A stretch of 64,000 nt of DNA from Aristophania vespae (GTDB lineage Bacteria; Pseudomonadota; Alphaproteobacteria; Acetobacterales; Acetobacteraceae): the NCBI RefSeq assembly GCF_009906835.1, contig NZ_CP047652.1:1063001-1127000 (forward strand), in the 5' to 3' direction. Position 1 is the stretch's first letter, and every line of letters starts with the position of its first letter. Positions 63,643 to 64,000 of the stretch are shown piece after piece. Under the pieces are notes generated by a model, which was not told the origin of the DNA, searched no databases, and was given only the letters and a program-made list of their open reading frames with translations. The position numbers and the translations under genes are program-made.

Positions 63643-64000
63643 CTATAAATACCCTATTAAATTTAATATTATCTCGAGTATAGCCCCTATAAAAAAACCT
63701 ACAATCGTTCCATTAATGCGGATAAAAGCCAGATCCTGACCAACACCATTTTCAATTCTGGCTGATAATGTCGGCCCGTCCCAATTATTGACCACCCTTG
63801 GAATAAGAGTAGAAATTTCGCGCCGAATACTAGGAAGAAGACCTAAAATCACAGCATCAATGGTTTGATTAAGCTTTGTAGCGAGCCCAGCTTGTGTCTC
63901 TAATGCCTCAATCATCTGGCATAACAGAGCATCAAAGGATTGTGCACTCCACCCATCAGGGCGGCTGCTATCCTCTTCAACCATGTCACGCAGCCTTACC
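63643..64000 (-). CDS. DUF445 membrane protein, C-terminal part (gene runs off the window)
   Basis: The frame is open from the right edge to a stop at 63643, so the N-terminus lies beyond base 64000. About 118 residues are visible. The end IENGVGQDLAFIRINGTIVGFFIGAILEIIL is the typical DUF445 C-terminus with one membrane helix (YheB/YjiN type). An amphipathic helical stretch precedes it. The function of the family is unknown. The 170-base gap to the Rrf2 gene holds the SUF operator. Confidence 0.82.
   Translation of the reverse strand, partial: VRLRDMVEEDSSRPDGWSAQSFDALLCQMIEALETQAGLATKLNQTIDAVILGLLPSIRREISTLIPRVVNNWDGPTLSARIENGVGQDLAFIRINGTIVGFFIGAILEIILNLIGYL

Overview
The window is a dense, AT-rich stretch of bacterial chromosome from an alphaproteobacterium. 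The gene order and the enzyme variants point to the Acetobacteraceae. These include a short proline-tRNA ligase, a UppP of the QGITE type, cobS/cobT next to a J-domain protein and bolA, an rrf2-sufBCDST-sufA operon, a Tat-exported lactonase, and tRNA-Met/Leu/Val genes with encoded CCA. The base composition is low in GC for that family, so I suspect an insect-associated acetic acid bacterium of the Commensalibacter kind. This is an inference from pattern; no search was run. There is no sign of prophage, insertion sequence, CRISPR or other mobile DNA. The window is core genome.

Layout. Positions 1-6654 (minus) hold a replication/translation/murein run: MBL hydrolase, tatD, metG, holB, tmk, a D,D-carboxypeptidase and a lytic transglycosylase, with stop/start overlaps between most genes. 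Positions 6809-11575 hold envelope and transport genes: a DedA/VTT protein, an ATP-grasp enzyme, mlaD, uppP and an amino-acid permease. Positions 11821-23420 hold tRNA-Met, DUF4167, prmC, a secreted protein, prfA, hisS, ispG, rodZ, an NMO-family flavoenzyme, lysC, ubiG and a Tat-exported lactonase. Positions 23792-27998 hold DUF2147, grxC, comF, a phosphohexomutase, galU and tRNA-Leu. Positions 28084-34273 hold lipB, lolA, bolA, a J-domain protein, cobS, cobT and a secreted unknown. Positions 34270-44970 (minus) hold birA, coaX, rnj, proS, lolC, lolD, a CBS-BON protein and dnaE. Positions 44999-53489 (minus) hold a bifunctional nnr gene, tRNA-Leu, tig, clpP, clpX, lon, hup and tRNA-Val. Positions 53559-57542 hold a membrane protein, a DEAD-box helicase and an RNA methyltransferase. 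Positions 57552-63472 (minus) hold the complete SUF Fe-S operon with its Rrf2 regulator and an IscR-type operator. The C-terminal end of a DUF445 protein closes the window.

The most striking feature is that five housekeeping genes (a phosphohexomutase gene, coaX, clpX, sufS and sufB) are each split by the lack of exactly one base in a G/C homopolymer. Adding one base to the run restores a full-length, normal-family protein in every case. At least five other G6 runs inside genes are intact. Consensus error in the assembly is the simplest explanation. True pseudogenes or -1 recoding at runs such as G-GGG-GGN are the alternatives, and reads plus proteomics would tell them apart.

Other points worth attention are a perfect IscR type-1-like palindrome in front of the SUF operon, an apparent deletion of the complex I (nuo) operon between tRNA-Val and birA, a Tat-exported lactonase that fits periplasmic sugar oxidation, a DedA/ATP-grasp gene pair of unknown job, and several perfect inverted repeats at gene junctions.
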